This document shows, piece by piece, positions 35,288-43,663 of a DNA stretch of 64,000 bases. This stretch comes from Streptosporangiaceae bacterium. GTDB lineage: Bacteria; Actinomycetota; Actinomycetes; Streptosporangiales; Streptosporangiaceae. Position 1 is the first letter of the stretch, and the number at the start of each line of letters is the position of its first letter. The DNA is taken from assembly GCA_019239975.1 (NCBI GenBank), contig JAFAZE010000075.1:1-64000 (forward strand). Reading direction: 5' to 3'. The notes under the pieces are model-generated. The model was not told the origin of the DNA. It worked only from the letters and a program-made list of their open reading frames with translations, and did no database searches. Made by a program: the position numbers and the translations under genes.

Positions 35288-36205
35288 ATGGGCAGCCCGC
35301 AGACGAACCTACCCTCGGCGACGCCGGACGACGCCGAGCTAGCCGGCTTGCGCCGCGGACTCGGCCGGGAAGGCATCCCCATTCCCGCGTACCAGACCCT
35401 CGGTGTTGAGGTGCGCAGTGCCACGATTGGGGCCGCGGTCGTCCGGGTGCCGGTATCACCGCACCTCGCGGCGCCGGGCGGCGGCCTGCTCCCCGGCGCG
35501 TTCGCCGTGCTGGCCGACGCGTGCTGCGGCTGCGCCGTCGCCGCCGCCCTGCCCGCCGGCGGCGCCGCCCTAACGGTGCAGCTGCGCGTCGAGTTCATCC
35601 GCCCGCTCCCGCCCGGCCATGCCTGGATCGAGGGCCGGGCCGAGGCCGACGCGGTCGATGACGACAGCGGGCTGGCCCGCGCCGAGATCGTGGACGAGGC
35701 CGACCAGTTGCTGGGGGTTTCCTCACTGCGCATCATCAAGGCATCGCATCAGGGGTCCCGGCACGGAGCGGCGGCCACCCCGGTCTCGCCCGGCCGGTCG
35801 CAGCCAGCCCGGCACCAGGCGGATAACCCGGTGGCCCGCTTCCTCGGAGTAGTGAGCAGGCTTGCCGACTCCGGCCGGTCCACCTGGACGTTCCGGCCAT
35901 CCCATGCCGTGGCGAACAGTTTCGGGATGGTGCACGGGGGCGTGCTCGGCCTGCTCGCCCACGAGGTGGCCAGCGACGCGCTGCGGTCAGTGATCGGCCT
36001 GGGTGAGGAACTGATCCCGCTGGACCTGGTGGTCAATTTCTACCGCGGGGTCCCGGCCGCCGATGGCCTCGCCGCCGCCATCGCGCGGGTAGCCCACCGC
36101 GGCCGGCGGTTCGTCGTGGCTGAGGGAGAGGTGGCCGGGCCCGATGGCAGGCCCGCGCTGCGGCTGTCGGCCGGTGCTCAGATACGCGGCACTCATGCAC
36201 GCTGA
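35288..36205 (+). CDS. Tandem hot-dog (PaaI-like) acyl-CoA thioesterase
   Basis: A 305-residue protein made of two hot-dog domains in one chain. The first (about residues 25-155) contains GGGLLPGAFAVLADACCGCAVAAAL and VQLRVEFIRPLPPG; the second (about 180-300) contains FGMVHGGVLGLLAHEVASDALRS and IPLDLVVNFYRGV. Each resembles a PaaI/4HBT thioesterase, where the HGG motif marks the catalytic helix; only the second has it intact. It would release CoA from dead-end thioesters. The ATG at 35288 has AGGAG six bases upstream; the in-frame GTG at 35267 does not. Confidence 0.82.
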   Translation: MGSPQTNLPSATPDDAELAGLRRGLGREGIPIPAYQTLGVEVRSATIGAAVVRVPVSPHLAAPGGGLLPGAFAVLADACCGCAVAAALPAGGAALTVQLRVEFIRPLPPGHAWIEGRAEADAVDDDSGLARAEIVDEADQLLGVSSLRIIKASHQGSRHGAAATPVSPGRSQPARHQADNPVARFLGVVSRLADSGRSTWTFRPSHAVANSFGMVHGGVLGLLAHEVASDALRSVIGLGEELIPLDLVVNFYRGVPAADGLAAAIARVAHRGRRFVVAEGEVAGPDGRPALRLSAGAQIRGTHAR

Positions 36206-36231
36206 ACCCGCGCCCGGCCGTATACCGCCGG

Positions 36232-37041
36232 TCAGCTGATCTGGCTCCGGTCACTTGCTCTTCTGCTCTTCGTGAGGAGCTTCGCGACCCTCTCGACGTG
36301 CTCGGGCGAGCCCATGCTGTCCCGCTCCGTGGCAAGCGCGGTCTCCATCACCATCGACATCGCCTGCTCCAGGTGCAGGTTGACCGCTCGCTTGGTGTCC
36401 CGCAGCGCCTTGGCGGGCAGCGAAGCCAGCCGCCGGGCCAGGTCCATAGCCTCGTCCAGCAGCTTGTCGCCGGCCACTACCCGGTTCGCCAGGCCCAGCC
36501 GGACGGCTTCGTCTGCGCTCACCCGCTCCCCCAGGAACAGCATCTCCTTGGCCCGGGCAGGCCCGACGATCAGCGGCAGCACCATGGGGCCGCCATCCCC
36601 GGGGACCAGTCCCACCTGCAAGTGCGGGTCGGCCAGATAGGAGCCCTCCGCCATCAGCACCAGGTCGCTGAGCAGGGCCAGGCTGCAGCCCAAGCCGACG
36701 GCGGGGCCGTTCACCGCGGCGATGACGGGTGCCGGGAAGCGCACCATGCCGGCGATGATGCTGCGCGCCTCCGCGATGTTCTGTTCCCGGAACGCCTCGT
36801 CCCGCTGCACCCGGGTCATCACGTGGAAGTCCCCGCCCGCGCTGAACGCACGCCCCCGGCCGGTCAATACCACTGCCCGCACCTGGTCGTCGGCGGCGAG
36901 CCGGTCCCATACGGCTGCCAGCGCGGTGTGCAGCGGCTCGCTCGCCGCGTTTCGTTGCTCCGGCCGGTTCAGCTCGATGAGCCGGATCGACCCGTCCGCG
37001 GTCACCACGAGTTCCGGCGCAAGGTCGCCGTCTGTCTTCAT
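36232..37041 (-). CDS. Enoyl-CoA hydratase/isomerase (crotonase family)
   Basis: A 269-residue crotonase: IELNRPEQRNAASEPLH, TGRGRAFSAGGDFHVMTRV, AVNGPAVGLGCSLALLSDLVLMAE and HLQVGLVPGDGGPMVLPLIVGPARA. Asp replaces one of the two acidic residues of classical hydratases, as in the crotonase at 23517-24332, which it otherwise resembles. GGAGG precedes the ATG. Its promoter region (37102-37125) is shared with a divergent ACAD gene. Confidence 0.88.
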   Translation of the reverse strand: MKTDGDLAPELVVTADGSIRLIELNRPEQRNAASEPLHTALAAVWDRLAADDQVRAVVLTGRGRAFSAGGDFHVMTRVQRDEAFREQNIAEARSIIAGMVRFPAPVIAAVNGPAVGLGCSLALLSDLVLMAEGSYLADPHLQVGLVPGDGGPMVLPLIVGPARAKEMLFLGERVSADEAVRLGLANRVVAGDKLLDEAMDLARRLASLPAKALRDTKRAVNLHLEQAMSMVMETALATERDSMGSPEHVERVAKLLTKSRRASDRSQIS

Positions 37042-37101
37042 CGGTTCCTCCGGGGTTTGCTGAGCCGACCGGCCCGGACGCTTGGCGTTGTCGCTAACAT
37101 A

Positions 37102-37125
37102 GGATAATAAATTAACTATATGATC
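37102..37125. promoter_or_regulatory. Divergent AT-rich promoter island
   Basis: The minus strand carries TAGTTAATT, one mismatch to WAGTTAWAT, about 70 bases before the crotonase ATG (37041). The plus strand offers CTATAT ahead of the ACAD GTG at 37146. Confidence 0.5.
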
Positions 37126-37145
37126 GCGATCCCTGGGGGCAAGCG

Positions 37146-38297
37146 GTGGACTTCGGCCTTACCGACGAGCAGGAGATGCTCCGCGCCACGGCGCGCGAGT
37201 TTGTCGCCGAGGTGTGCCCGGCGGAGAGAGCCAAGGAGTGGGACGAGGAGTCGGCCGTGCCGCCGGGGCTATTCAAGGGAATGGCGGAGCTGGGCTGGTT
37301 CTCGCTGCCGTTCGCCGAGGAGGACGGCGGTGATGGCGGCGGCCCGGTCGAGCTGATCCTGATCGCGGAAGAACTCGGCCGGGCGAGCTTCGACGTGGCC
37401 ATGTGCTACGTCGGTGTCCTCATCCCGGGCATCACCGTATTCGACTGGGGCACTGCCGCGCAGCGCGCGTTCATCCGTGAGCAGGTCATGACCGGCCGCC
37501 AGCGGCTGGCGGTCGCGCTGAGCGAGCCGGACAGCGGGTCGGACGCGGCGGCGCTGCGCACCTCCGCCCAGGATCGCGGCGACCACTTCCTGGTCAACGG
37601 GCAGAAGATGTGGTGCACCGGAGCGGGGCTGCCGGACACCACCATCGCCACCTATGTCCGCACCGGCCCGCGCGAGCCCAAGCACGAGGGGATCAGCCTG
37701 CTGCTGATCGACCCGCGGGCGGATGGGGTCGAGATCCGGCGCACTCCCACGCTGGCCAGGCACATTCTCGGTACGAACGAGGTGTTCCTGGCCGATGTGG
37801 TGGTGCCGCGGGAAAACCTGGTCGGCCCGCAGGACAAGGGCTGGTCGGTGATGCTCTCCAACCTCGAGCTGGAGAAGGTGATCATCACCGGCGGCTATCT
37901 GGGCGCGGCGCAAGCGACGCTCGACGAGATGCTCGCGTTCGCCAAGACGCGGCACGCGTTCGGCCGTCCGGTCGGCACCTTCCAGGCGCTCGCGCATGCC
38001 ATGGCCGACCTGCAGGTGGAGATCGACTCGGCGCGGCTGCTTGCCTACCGGGCGGCGTGGCTGCTCGCCCAGGGCAAGCCCTGCGGCAGGGAAGGGTCGA
38101 TGGCCAAGCTGAAGGGCTCCGAGACATACGTCGCCGCCGCCCGGCTGGGCATGCAGGTGTGCGCCGGGCACGGCTTCTCCACCGAGAGCGTGATGAGCTT
38201 CCGCTACCGGGAGTCGATCGTCGCCACCATCTCCGGTGGCACCAGCCAGATCCAGCGCAACGGCATCGCACGCAGTATGGGCCTGCGCACCTACTAA
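37146..38297 (+). CDS. Acyl-CoA dehydrogenase (CaiA-like, single-subunit type)
   Basis: A 383-residue ACAD: MDFGLTDEQEMLRATAREFVAE, ALSEPDSGSDAAALRTSAQ, NGQKMWCTGAGLPDTTIATYV, FGRPVGTFQALAHAMADLQVEID. At the catalytic position of medium-chain ACADs the text is ISGGTSQIQRN, with Gly for Glu, so the base must lie elsewhere or the enzyme differs. The GTG at 37146 is the start by homology. It is not next to another ACAD and probably works as a homo-oligomer. Confidence 0.87.
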   Translation: MDFGLTDEQEMLRATAREFVAEVCPAERAKEWDEESAVPPGLFKGMAELGWFSLPFAEEDGGDGGGPVELILIAEELGRASFDVAMCYVGVLIPGITVFDWGTAAQRAFIREQVMTGRQRLAVALSEPDSGSDAAALRTSAQDRGDHFLVNGQKMWCTGAGLPDTTIATYVRTGPREPKHEGISLLLIDPRADGVEIRRTPTLARHILGTNEVFLADVVVPRENLVGPQDKGWSVMLSNLELEKVIITGGYLGAAQATLDEMLAFAKTRHAFGRPVGTFQALAHAMADLQVEIDSARLLAYRAAWLLAQGKPCGREGSMAKLKGSETYVAAARLGMQVCAGHGFSTESVMSFRYRESIVATISGGTSQIQRNGIARSMGLRTY

Positions 38298-38354
38298 GCC
38301 CCGCATCCGCCGCCGGGCAGCCCGCGGGCCGGGACTCGCAGGCCGTGCGGGGCT
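38297..38354 (+). terminator. Long stem-loop after the ACAD gene
   Basis: AGCCCCGCA (38297-38305) and TGCGGGGCT (38346-38354) are perfect 9-base arms enclosing GC-rich DNA with an inner CCCGCGGG palindrome. It starts at the stop codon, a typical terminator position. Confidence 0.45.
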
Positions 38355-38375
38355 GCCCTCCCCGGCCGGTCCTGC

Positions 38376-38415
38376 ATTAGAATCAGTTGACTAATTATCC
38401 TAAATAAACGAGTAT
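38376..38415 (+). promoter_or_regulatory. AT-rich promoter of the SnoaL operon
   Basis: TTGACT (38387-38392) may serve as -35, with a weak GAGTAT 17 bases later. The tract also contains ACTAATTATCC, seen in related form before the second GntR gene. Confidence 0.4.
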
Positions 38416-38459
38416 TGGGCAAGACGCCCGGGTGCCTGAACCAAGGACGGAGGCGGCTC

Positions 38460-39026
38460 GTGCCCTACTCAGGACTTGCCGAGCGTGTCGAGCGTATCGA
38501 GGCGCACCTGGCCATCCAGCAGCTGGCCATCCGGTACGCGATGGCCGTGGATGCCAGGGACATCGATGCCTGGGTGGGCTGCTTCAGGCCGGATGTCGAC
38601 ATGGGCAGGCACGGCACCGGCCGCCAGGCGCTGCGCCGCTACATCGAGCCGATGGTGCGCCGGTTCTACCGGTCGGTGCACCAGATCTGCGGGCACCGCA
38701 TCGAACTGGCCGGCGCGGACCGGGCCACCGGCGCGGTTTACTGCCGCGCCGAGCACGAGGTAGGCGACCAGTGGGTCGTGATGGCGATCTGCTACTTCGA
38801 CGAATACGCGCGGATGGACGGCGAATGGTTCTTCTCCCGGCGGCGGGAACGGCACTGGTACGCCGCCGATGTGACCCGTACGCCGCAGTCGGTGGGGTTC
38901 ACCGGCTGGGCGGGCAGCGGCGAGCCGGCGCTGCCGCGTGAGTTCCGGTCGTGGGCTCCGTTCTGGGACGGCGACCCGCGCGCCGCCACGCTGACCGCGG
39001 CCCCGGTGAACGGAGCAGGCCGGTGA
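38460..39026 (+). CDS. SnoaL-like/NTF2-fold protein
   Basis: A 188-residue protein of the SnoaL_4 group. RVERIEAHLAIQQLAIRYAMAVDARDIDAWVGCFRPDVDM is the classic opening, and the rest follows the cone fold (ICYFDEYARMDGEWFFSRRRERHWY). Family members are hydratases, cyclases or isomerases acting on small ring compounds, or have no known activity. GTG start at 38460 behind GGAGG. The F420-type oxidoreductase that follows overlaps it as GTGA, so the two probably act on the same compound. Confidence 0.82.
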   Translation: MPYSGLAERVERIEAHLAIQQLAIRYAMAVDARDIDAWVGCFRPDVDMGRHGTGRQALRRYIEPMVRRFYRSVHQICGHRIELAGADRATGAVYCRAEHEVGDQWVVMAICYFDEYARMDGEWFFSRRRERHWYAADVTRTPQSVGFTGWAGSGEPALPREFRSWAPFWDGDPRAATLTAAPVNGAGR

Positions 39027-40090
39027 AGGCTGGCGTTTGGTTCGACCTGCGCAATCCGCCCGGCTGGCGGCAGGACCCGGCCCGGCTCTACGGGTTCACG
39101 CTCGAACTGTGCGAGGAGGCAGAACGCCAGGGCGCGGACTCGGTGTGGTTCTCTGAGCATCACGGCTTCGAGGACGGGTACCTGCCGCAGCCGCTGACCT
39201 TCGCGGCCGCGGCGGCGGCGCGGACGACCAGGGTCCGCCTGGGCACCGGTATCCTCATCGCGCCGCTGCGCAAGACCGCCCAGCTCGCCGAGGAGGCTGC
39301 GGTGGTCGACATCATCAGCGGGGGCCGGCTGGACCTGGGCCTGGGCGCCGGATACCGGATACCGGAATTCGAGCTGTTCGATACGGACTACGCCACGCGG
39401 TACCGCGTCCTGGACAGCCAGGTCAAAGAGCTGCGCCGACTGTGGGGCGAAGGCAGCATCACCCCAGCGCCTGTGCAGGACAGGCTACCGGTCTGGCTCG
39501 GCTACCAGGGACCGAAAGGAGCCAGACGGGCCGGCCGGATGGGCGAGAGGCTGCTCACCCTCGCGAAAGCCTCCTGGCCGTACTACCGGGAGGGCCTTGC
39601 CGAGGGCGGTCACGACCCGGCCTGCGCCCGGATGAGCGGCGGGGTGCAGGCGTACGTGACCGAAGACCCGGAGCGGGACTGGCCGCGCGTCGCTCCGCAC
39701 ATCGCCTACCAGCAGGACAGCTACCGCAGGCACATGGTGGTGGGAACCGGCAACCCGGTGCCCCGCCCGGTCAACCCGGAGCGGCTCCGCACCAGGGGCC
39801 CGGACGCCGGCCCGCTGTCGTACTACCTGTTCGGCACGCCGGAGGAGGTCGCAGAAGCGATCCTGGAGTACGCCGGGGACGCCCCGGTGGATACCGTATG
39901 GCTCTGCGCATCGGTGGCTGGCCTGCCGGAGGACCTGACCGCCCGCCACGTGCAGACCATCTGCTCCAGGCTCGTGCCGCTCCTGGCGAGTTCCCCTACC
40001 GCGACCCAGCCCATCGGCGGCGCGGCGGATGGCGAGGCGGCCGATGGACTCGCACCGGTGCCAGGCGCGGCAGCGTGCGGACGGCGGTGA
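39023..40090 (+). CDS. LLM-class flavin/F420-dependent oxidoreductase
   Basis: A 355-residue luciferase-like protein: VKAGVWFDLRNPPGWRQD, QGADSVWFSEHHGFEDGYLPQPLTFAAAAAA, LGTGILIAPLRKTAQLAEEAAVVD and GGRLDLGLGAGYRIPEF. The SEHHG stretch is typical of bacterial luciferase-family oxidoreductases. GTG start at 39023 overlaps the SnoaL stop. The last 30 residues are low-complexity. F420 or FMN use cannot be decided from sequence. Confidence 0.85.
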   Translation: MKAGVWFDLRNPPGWRQDPARLYGFTLELCEEAERQGADSVWFSEHHGFEDGYLPQPLTFAAAAAARTTRVRLGTGILIAPLRKTAQLAEEAAVVDIISGGRLDLGLGAGYRIPEFELFDTDYATRYRVLDSQVKELRRLWGEGSITPAPVQDRLPVWLGYQGPKGARRAGRMGERLLTLAKASWPYYREGLAEGGHDPACARMSGGVQAYVTEDPERDWPRVAPHIAYQQDSYRRHMVVGTGNPVPRPVNPERLRTRGPDAGPLSYYLFGTPEEVAEAILEYAGDAPVDTVWLCASVAGLPEDLTARHVQTICSRLVPLLASSPTATQPIGGAADGEAADGLAPVPGAAACGRR

Positions 40091-40102
40091 ACGGAGACGG
40101 AC

Positions 40103-40900
40103 ATGGGCAGGCTCGATGGCAAGATCGCCATCATCACCGGCGCGGCCTCCGGCATCGGCAAGGCGACCGCGGGCCGGGTGGCGGCCGAAGGCGCCAAGAC
40201 CGTGGTCGCCGACCTGAACGCAGCCGGGGCGAAAGAGGTCGCGGGCGCGATCAGCGCCGCCGGCGGCGAAGCCATCGCTGTCCATGCCGACCTGGCCGAC
40301 AGCGACTCGGTGCGGGCCATGGTCGAGGTGGCGGTAACGACCTATGGCGGCCTGGACATTCTGCACAACAACGCCGCGGCGACGCGGCTGGCGGCAACCG
40401 GGGATCTGCCGGTCAGCGCGGCGGACCCCGCCGTCTGGGACGAGATGATGCGGGTCAATCTGCGCGGTGCCCTGGTGGCCATCCAGGCCGCGGCGCCGCA
40501 CATGATCGCGCGCGGCGGTGGCTCGGTCATCAACACCGCTTCCGGGTCCGGGCTCACCGGGGACCTGCGCAACCCGGCCTACGGCGCGTCCAAGGCGGCG
40601 CTGATCAGCCTGACCAGGTACGCGGCGACCGAGCTCGGCAAGAGCGGTGTCCGGTGCAACGCGATATCTCCTGGCTTCATCGTCATCCCCGAAAAGCCCG
40701 GGCGTGAGGCGGTGGCGGCGACCATGCTGCGGCACCACCTCACGCCCCGCCTCGGCATACCGGAGGATGTCGCGGCGCTGGTCGTCTTCCTGGCCTCAGA
40801 CGAGTCCGCGTTCATCACCGGTCAGAACATCTGCGTGGACGGCGGCCTGCTCGCCCACCAGCCGTTCCTGGCCGACTTCCGCGAAGATCAAAGGCTTTAG
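40103..40900 (+). CDS. SDR oxidoreductase
   Basis: A 265-residue SDR: MGRLDGKIAIITGAASGIGKATA, NNAA, and NTASGSGLTGDLRNPAYGASKAA with the Ser-Tyr-Lys set. SPGFIVIPEKPGREAVAA and FITGQNICVDGGLLAHQPF complete it. It is the third gene of the SnoaL operon, 12 bases after the oxidoreductase. Probable role: alcohol/ketone interconversion on the same intermediate. Confidence 0.87.
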   Translation: MGRLDGKIAIITGAASGIGKATAGRVAAEGAKTVVADLNAAGAKEVAGAISAAGGEAIAVHADLADSDSVRAMVEVAVTTYGGLDILHNNAAATRLAATGDLPVSAADPAVWDEMMRVNLRGALVAIQAAAPHMIARGGGSVINTASGSGLTGDLRNPAYGASKAALISLTRYAATELGKSGVRCNAISPGFIVIPEKPGREAVAATMLRHHLTPRLGIPEDVAALVVFLASDESAFITGQNICVDGGLLAHQPFLADFREDQRL

Positions 40901-40944
40901 ATACCGAACGAACAGTGGTATACCGCCCAGGCGAAGGAGAGCAC

Positions 40945-41859
40945 ATGGCGGCAGGATCAGGCACGGGGCGCGTCGTCGTCATCACCGGCGCCGGGAACGG
41001 CATCGGCCGGGCCCACGCCCTGGCGTTCGCCGCGCAGGGGGCCAGGGTCGTGGTCAACGACCTGGGCGGCAGCCGGGACGGCGCGGGCTCGTCGGCCGGC
41101 CCGGCCCAGGCGGTCGTCGACGAGATCGCCGCGGCCGGCGGGCAGGCGGTAGCGAACACCGAGGACATCTCCTCGTGGGCCGGCGCGCGGCGGCTGATCG
41201 GCCAGGCCGTCGAGGCGTTCGGCGGGCTGGACGTGGTGGTGAACAACGCCGGCATCCTGCGCGACCGGATGATCGTCACGATGACCGAGCAGGACTGGGA
41301 CGCGGTCATCGGGGTGCACCTCAAGGGCACGTTCGCTGTGCTGCACCACGCCGCGGCGTACTGGCGGCAGCGGGTGAAGGAAGGGCACCCGAACGACGCG
41401 CGGGTGATCAACACCACGTCCCCGTCGGGGCTGTTCGGCAATCCCGGGCAGGCCAACTACGGGGCGGCCAAGGCCGGCATCGCCAGCCTGACCATCATCG
41501 CCGCGAAGGAACTCGACCGCTACGGCGTCACGGTCAACGCGATCGCGCCGACCGCGCTGACCCGGATGACCGAGGACATCGAGATGATGCGCACCGTGGC
41601 GGCCGGCACGGACCTGAGCCCGGAGGCCATCTCGCCACTGGTGGTCTGGCTCGGCTCACCGGAGTCCCGGGCGGTCACCGGCCGGGTATTCGGCGTCTGG
41701 GGGAACGCGATCACCGTGCTCGAGGGCTGGGCGAACGGCCCGAGCGTGTCCCGGGACAGCCGCTGGGACCAGGCCCGGCTGTCCGCGGTCGTGCCGGACC
41801 TGGTGGCGCAGGCCGCCCCGAACGCGGACACGCTGGGCAACCGCAAGCCGGCCGGCTGA
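40945..41859 (+). CDS. SDR oxidoreductase, HSD17B4-like 3-hydroxyacyl-CoA dehydrogenase
   Basis: A 304-residue SDR of the peroxisomal multifunctional enzyme 2 type: VVITGAGNGIGRAHALAFAAQGARVVVNDLGGS, NNAGILRDRMIVTMTEQDWD and NTTSPSGLFGNPGQANYGAAKAG. That subfamily oxidises (3R)-hydroxyacyl-CoAs, which fits the MaoC hydratases in the window. AAGGAG lies five bases before the ATG. A close paralogue is encoded at 58790-59728. The long C-terminal tail (after VTGRVFGVWGN) is characteristic of the group. Confidence 0.87.
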   Translation: MAAGSGTGRVVVITGAGNGIGRAHALAFAAQGARVVVNDLGGSRDGAGSSAGPAQAVVDEIAAAGGQAVANTEDISSWAGARRLIGQAVEAFGGLDVVVNNAGILRDRMIVTMTEQDWDAVIGVHLKGTFAVLHHAAAYWRQRVKEGHPNDARVINTTSPSGLFGNPGQANYGAAKAGIASLTIIAAKELDRYGVTVNAIAPTALTRMTEDIEMMRTVAAGTDLSPEAISPLVVWLGSPESRAVTGRVFGVWGNAITVLEGWANGPSVSRDSRWDQARLSAVVPDLVAQAAPNADTLGNRKPAG

Positions 41860-41915
41860 GGCAGAACTCGGTGATATCGATTGAGGGAAAGGCGCCGTGA
41901 GCGGTTCGGCTGGCC

Positions 41916-41942
41916 TAAATAGTTAGATAAGTTGTATCATAA
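41916..41942 (+). promoter_or_regulatory. Promoter island of the first DUF35-thiolase module
   Basis: TAGTTAGAT (41920-41928, one mismatch to WAGTTAWAT) is followed by AGTTGTAT (41930-41937), a near direct repeat. The eight bases AGTTAGAT recur before the second DUF35 module (46327-46334). Confidence 0.55.
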
Positions 41943-41985
41943 CTGCGTGAACGTCGGAAACGCCGGCGGCAGGACCGCCGGCAGC

Positions 41986-42465
41986 ATGAACAACGAGCCG
42001 GCCGATATGAGCGTGGCCGACGCGGACGTCAGCGACGAAGAGCTGTGCTCGCTTTTCCCGGGCGCCGTCGACCGTGACAGCGCCGCCCACCTCCGTGGGC
42101 GCCTGCGGCGGCGGCTGCTGATCAACCGCTGCGCCGAGTGCGGGACCTGGCATGCTCCTCCGAAGCCGGTCTGTCCGTCATGCCTGTCGGAGCACGTCGT
42201 CGCGACGCCGGTGTCCGGGGCGGGGACGATCTTCATGGCGGTGTTCCTGCATCAGGGCCCGCCTGCCGAAGGCGTGGATTATTCCACGCCTTATCCCGTC
42301 GTGACCGTGGAGCTCGATGAGCAGCCTGGGCTGCGGTACTCCAGCACGGTCGTGGGGTCACCGAACGAGGAGATACAGATCGGCCGGCGGGTCGAGCTGG
42401 ACTGGATCATGCGCGGGAACGTGCCCACGCCGGTGTTCCGCCTCGCCGGGAAGAGCCGGGCGTGA
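41986..42465 (+). CDS. DUF35 zinc-ribbon/OB-fold acyl-CoA-associated protein
   Basis: A protein of about 159 residues with a rubredoxin-like zinc ribbon, CAECGTWHAPPKPVCPSC, and an OB fold (GAGTIFMAVFLHQGPPAEGVDYSTPYPVVTVELDEQPG). DUF35 partners bind acyl-CoA and activate thiolase-fold enzymes, as in the ChsH2-Ltp2 aldolase of sterol degradation. The next gene is such a thiolase-fold protein, overlapping as GTGA. The start is uncertain: ATG 41986 (AGGA upstream), ATG 42007, GTG 41947 and TTG 41932 are all in frame. Confidence 0.82.
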   Translation: MNNEPADMSVADADVSDEELCSLFPGAVDRDSAAHLRGRLRRRLLINRCAECGTWHAPPKPVCPSCLSEHVVATPVSGAGTIFMAVFLHQGPPAEGVDYSTPYPVVTVELDEQPGLRYSSTVVGSPNEEIQIGRRVELDWIMRGNVPTPVFRLAGKSRA

Positions 42466-43649
42466 CCACGGAGCGCAACCCCATGAAGGACCGGGTGGCC
42501 ATCGCCGGGGCGGCCTCAACCGGATTCCAGGCCCGTAACACCGACCGGAGCCAGGCGAGCTACGTCGCTCAGGCCTGCAAGGCCGTCCTCGACCAGTGCG
42601 GCCTGACACCGCGGGACATCGACGGCTTGTGCGGGTCGCTGCCGACGGCACCGGCCGTGCAGTCCATGCTGGGGATCCCGGAGCTGACCTGGTTCGCCAA
42701 TCCGGTGATCCCGTTCGGCAACCACGTGGCCGCCGCCGCCAGCGCCGTCTACAGCGGGCTGTGCGACGTGGTGCTGGCCTATCACGGGGCCTACCGGATG
42801 GCCTGGAATACGGGCAGCGCTCTGAAAGACCCGTTCCGGCGCGGAGTCACGTTCGGCGGCGGCGGGGTCGTTCCGCCAGAATCGGTCGCCGGATCGGCCG
42901 GTTATACCGCCTGGGCCTCGCGCTACATCTACGAGTTCAATGTGCCGAGGGAGAGCCTGGGCCACGTGGCGATCAACAGCCGGACCAACGCCATGGCCAA
43001 CCCTGGCGCCGCCATGCGCGATCCCCTTGTGATGGAGGATTACCTCTCAGCACGGATGATCAGATCGCCGCTCTGCCTTTACGACATGGACGTGGCGGTC
43101 GACGGGGCCGACGCTTTCATCATCACGACGGCCGAGCGGGCAGCCGGCCTTCGCCTGCCGCCAGTGCTGATCAACGCCGTCGTTCTCGGCATGACCGGCA
43201 AGAACGAAGAAGACCAGACGCCGGGTCTCCGCCAGCACGGCCAGCACGTGACCGTCGAAGCCCTCAAGGCCAAGAGCGACTTCTGGATCGACGACATCGA
43301 CGTCTTGCTGGCCTATGACGGGTTCTCGGTCATCACCCTCAACTGGCTCGAGAATGTCGGCTTCTGCGGGCCGGGCGAGGCGGGATCTTTCATCGCGGAC
43401 AACTGGGTGGCCAATGAGGATGGAACCGGCCGGATCATGATCAAGGGCCGGGTGCCGGTCAACACCCACGGTGGCTCACTCTCGGAGGGCGGCACGCAGG
43501 GCACCGGCCACCTGCGTGAGGCCGTTCACCAGCTGCAGGGTCTCGCCGCCGGCCGCCAGATCGAAGGCGCGGAACGAGCCCTGGTTACCGTTGGCGGCTT
43601 TTTCTTCAATGCCGAAGGCATGACGCTCCGGCGGGGCCGTCCCAGATGA
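42462..43649 (+). CDS. Ltp2-like thiolase-fold aldolase
   Basis: A 395-residue thiolase-fold protein without thiolase chemistry. Where the nucleophilic Cys belongs the sequence reads PFGNHVAAAASAVYSG, and where GHPxGxSG should be it reads GGSLSEGGTQGTGHL. Instead it has LLAYDGFSVITLNWLENVGFCGPGEAGSF, the YDxF..LE..GFC..GE pattern of Ltp2-type retro-aldolases, in which a Tyr does the work. With the DUF35 protein it probably forms a complex that splits a beta-hydroxyacyl-CoA, releasing a ketone or aldehyde and a shorter CoA ester. GTG start overlaps the DUF35 stop. Confidence 0.83.
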   Translation: MTTERNPMKDRVAIAGAASTGFQARNTDRSQASYVAQACKAVLDQCGLTPRDIDGLCGSLPTAPAVQSMLGIPELTWFANPVIPFGNHVAAAASAVYSGLCDVVLAYHGAYRMAWNTGSALKDPFRRGVTFGGGGVVPPESVAGSAGYTAWASRYIYEFNVPRESLGHVAINSRTNAMANPGAAMRDPLVMEDYLSARMIRSPLCLYDMDVAVDGADAFIITTAERAAGLRLPPVLINAVVLGMTGKNEEDQTPGLRQHGQHVTVEALKAKSDFWIDDIDVLLAYDGFSVITLNWLENVGFCGPGEAGSFIADNWVANEDGTGRIMIKGRVPVNTHGGSLSEGGTQGTGHLREAVHQLQGLAAGRQIEGAERALVTVGGFFFNAEGMTLRRGRPR

Positions 43650-43663
43650 TCGTGAGGAGCAGG